Origin: Rhodospirillales bacterium
Lineage (GTDB): Bacteria > Pseudomonadota > Alphaproteobacteria > Rhodospirillales > Defluviicoccaceae
NCBI GenBank assembly: GCA_007695045.1
Contig: REEP01000052.1
Span: 62,001-126,000, forward strand
Reading direction: 5' to 3'
Length of the DNA stretch: 64,000 bases
Position 1 is the first letter of the stretch. Each line of letters begins with the position of its first letter. A program made the position numbers and the translations under genes. This document shows positions 62,232-64,000 of this stretch, in pieces. The notes beneath the pieces are model-generated. The model was not told where the DNA came from. It saw only the letters and a program-made list of their open reading frames with translations, and did no database searches.

Positions 62232-63764
62232 TCAGCTTCGCCACCGGATGCGCGGCAGCAAAGGTCGATAGTGCCGGCGGGCCAGGCAGCCGCGCCAGAC
62301 GCCGACCTGGTAGGCGGCCATTTCTAGCCAGTAGAGCCCGATGAAGGTCGGCAGCGACAGGGCCGGGTTGAGCCGGCGGTGGTCGCAGATCGGTGGCAGC
62401 AGCATCAGGACTGCCGCGGCGCTCAGCAGTGGCGGCCAAAGCATGGCAAGTCCCGCCAACAGGACGCCATGGTAGCGGGTGACGTCATGGCCGAAGTGGT
62501 ACAGGGACGCGGCGTGTTCCCGCACCATGGATGCCGTCATATCGGGCAACGGCACCCTAAGCCCCACCCGCCGCGCGCGCCGCTGCTTCGCCACCACTTC
62601 CGCGACCGCCAATGCCACAGCGAGCAACAGCAGAGCCAGCGACACGGTCCAGGCGAGCGGCAGCGCAACCAGTGCCGCCAGCCCAACCAGTCCGACCCGT
62701 GGGACATGCATCACCCGGCCGTTCTCGGGGTGGCGTCGCTGCAGGTCGGCCTCGGAGGCGCCATAGTCGGCGCGGCGGCGTAACAACTCGCCAAGCCGCG
62801 CGCGATGATCATGGGTGATGCCTTCGACACTGGCGTAGTGGGCGCGGTGGCCGTGTTGCGCCAGCCGCCAGACGAAGTCCACGTCTTCTCCGACCCGCAT
62901 ATCGGCGGAGAAGCCGCCCACAGCCAAAAAGGCGTCGCGACGGACGATCAGGTTGCAGGTCGGGAGATACGCGATCGCCTCGGCCGGGCCGACGGCACCG
63001 GTCGTCGAGCCCATGTCGAGCGGCGAGCGCACGGCTTCGAACGCCGCGACCCGGCCGTTCGGTGCCGGGGCGATCACCCGCCCCCCAACCACGGCAACAT
63101 CCGGGTCGCCGAACCAGGCTAGCAAATCACGGAGCCAGCCCGGGCTCGACACGCAGTCGTTGTCGGTGAAGGCCAGCAGCGTGCCTTCGGCCTCCGCCGC
63201 GGCCAGGTTGCGCGCCGCTGACTGGCCGCTGTTGTGGTCCAGCCGCATGTACCGCACCGGCAGCCCGGCGAGAGCGTCCGCGAGCGGCGGGTCGCTGGCA
63301 TCGTCCACCACCAGGATCTCCACCTGCTCGCGGGGGTAGTCCAGAACCAGGAGGGACTGGACGCAGGCGCGGGTGGCGGTCGGGCGGCCATGCGCCGCCA
63401 CGATGATGGAAACCGTCGGCCATAGTGCGGGCACGCCCGGCTCCCGCACCACCAGCCGCCGCCGGGCCAGATCATCCAGAAACCGGGCCGCAACCGGCGG
63501 CGACAGTGCTGGGACCCGGGCGCTGATCTCGGCAAGATCGCGGGCTTCCGAGCCGGACACCGCAGCTACAAGGTCGGCCCCGAGCGGGTTCAAGCGGATC
63601 GCCATCAGCGGCCGCGGCGAGAACAGCACACCGCCGCCATCGCGCCTGATCACGTCCACGCCGTCGGCGAGCCGGTAGCGAAAGCACCGGTCCGGCTGGG
63701 GGCGCTCAAGCGCGTGAGCCGGCTGGCGCGGCGCGAGCCGCAGGGCGATCGCCTCAGCGGTCAT
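62232..63764 (-). CDS. mftF: Mycofactocin glycosyltransferase MftF
   Basis: A 510-residue protein with an N-terminal PqqD-like part (about 25-110; RYRLADGVDVIRRDGGG), then a GT2 glycosyltransferase domain (VSIIVAAHGRPTATRACV, VDDAS, and the DxD-like FTDNDC). Hydrophobic C-terminal segments (about 345-480) follow. This layout is that of MftF, which attaches glucose units to premycofactocin. It overlaps the mftE stop (ATGA). The family match is strong and the context confirms it. Confidence 0.93.
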   Translation of the reverse strand: MTAEAIALRLAPRQPAHALERPQPDRCFRYRLADGVDVIRRDGGGVLFSPRPLMAIRLNPLGADLVAAVSGSEARDLAEISARVPALSPPVAARFLDDLARRRLVVREPGVPALWPTVSIIVAAHGRPTATRACVQSLLVLDYPREQVEILVVDDASDPPLADALAGLPVRYMRLDHNSGQSAARNLAAAEAEGTLLAFTDNDCVSSPGWLRDLLAWFGDPDVAVVGGRVIAPAPNGRVAAFEAVRSPLDMGSTTGAVGPAEAIAYLPTCNLIVRRDAFLAVGGFSADMRVGEDVDFVWRLAQHGHRAHYASVEGITHDHRARLGELLRRRADYGASEADLQRRHPENGRVMHVPRVGLVGLAALVALPLAWTVSLALLLLAVALAVAEVVAKQRRARRVGLRVPLPDMTASMVREHAASLYHFGHDVTRYHGVLLAGLAMLWPPLLSAAAVLMLLPPICDHRRLNPALSLPTFIGLYWLEMAAYQVGVWRGCLARRHYRPLLPRIRWRS

Positions 63765-64000
63765 CGGGATGGCCCTTCGCTCGCTGCCGGTCCCTGCCGC
63801 AGGACATCCCGGTAAGCCTGGATCTCGGCGGCCAGGTAGCGGTGGCCGCGATCCGCGCAGGCCGCGGTGGCGTCGCCCAGGATCCCGGTCGAGGTAACCG
63901 ACCGCAGGCCGTCCCGGCGCAGCCGGGGCATGATGTCCTTCAGACCGTCCCGACAGCCGGCGGTGGCGCGGTGCATCCGCACCAGGTCGGGCCGCAGGGC
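63761..64000 (-). CDS. mftE: Mycofactocin peptidase MftE (creatininase family), C-terminal part
   Basis: Only the last 79 codons are inside the window; the gene runs past the right edge. The visible tail contains SVTSTGILGDATAACADRGHR, the pattern at the end of creatininase-family MftE proteins (typically VxPTGVLGDPTxASxExG, with small changes). MftE removes the leader after MftC has modified the precursor. Its stop overlaps the mftF ATG. Assignment rests on this tail plus the adjacent mft genes. Confidence 0.8.
   Translation of the reverse strand, partial: ALRPDLVRMHRATAGCRDGLKDIMPRLRRDGLRSVTSTGILGDATAACADRGHRYLAAEIQAYRDVLRQGPAASEGPSR

Overview
The window is high-GC bacterial chromosome that reads as an alphaproteobacterium, probably of the Rhodospirillales grade (inference). 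Signs are a complete dcw cell-wall/division cluster that continues into lpxC-bamD-recN-ligA, an FtsZ tail ending in a DIPAFLRRQ-type peptide, a ChpT-like histidine phosphotransferase, the thrC-M16 peptidase pair, and a LexA box of the alphaproteobacterial GTTC-N7-GTTC form. I saw no insertion sequence, CRISPR array, tRNA or prophage gene.

Layout. 1-2197 (minus): an ABC-2 exporter of the GldA/F/G type, cut by the left edge. 2449-4613 (minus): groES-groEL with a CIRCE operator and a rho-independent terminator. 4772-5500 (plus): an SDR-like protein lacking the catalytic tyrosine. 5535-29888 (minus): about 24 kb of mostly overlapping genes in the order mraZ-rsmH-ftsL-ftsI-murE-murF-mraY-murD-ftsW-murG-murC-murB-ddl-ftsQ-ftsA-ftsZ-lpxC-bamD-recN-ligA, which build and divide the envelope. 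Upstream lie four exact 10-bp-spaced MraZ-type repeats, a promoter overlapped by a LexA box, and rnpB (RNase P RNA), all facing the cluster. 31016-33687 (plus): thrC and an M16 peptidase. Then come yqgE, a DsbD/ScsB-like thiol reductase, and a proVWX glycine-betaine importer.

40643-46574 (plus) is the most unusual block. It is a tightly overlapping five-gene operon: a Cache-GAF sensor ending in a degenerate class III cyclase domain, an MlaE-type permease, an MlaF-type ABC protein that has lost every ATP-handling motif, an MCE (MlaD-type) protein, and a TPR-like lipoprotein. It looks like an MCE lipid-transport system built around a pseudo-ATPase and a pseudo-cyclase sensor.

46689-55853 holds housekeeping genes: chpT, lipA, a COQ10/RatA-like gene, pncC, pgpA, an M23 peptidase with an apparent frameshift, a haloacid dehalogenase-like gene, a soluble lytic transglycosylase, dapA and smpB.

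56077-64000 is a mycofactocin locus with its own signalling genes. On the minus strand are mftE (cut by the right edge), mftF, mftA, a mycofactocin-type SDR dehydrogenase, mftB, a FIST-domain sensor and a three-PAS hybrid histidine kinase. A NarL-type response regulator converges from the plus strand. The radical SAM enzyme mftC is not in the window, and mftA and mftB are separated by the dehydrogenase. This gene order and the linked FIST/kinase/regulator set suggest alcohol or aldehyde oxidation with a mycofactocin cofactor under two-component control (inference).
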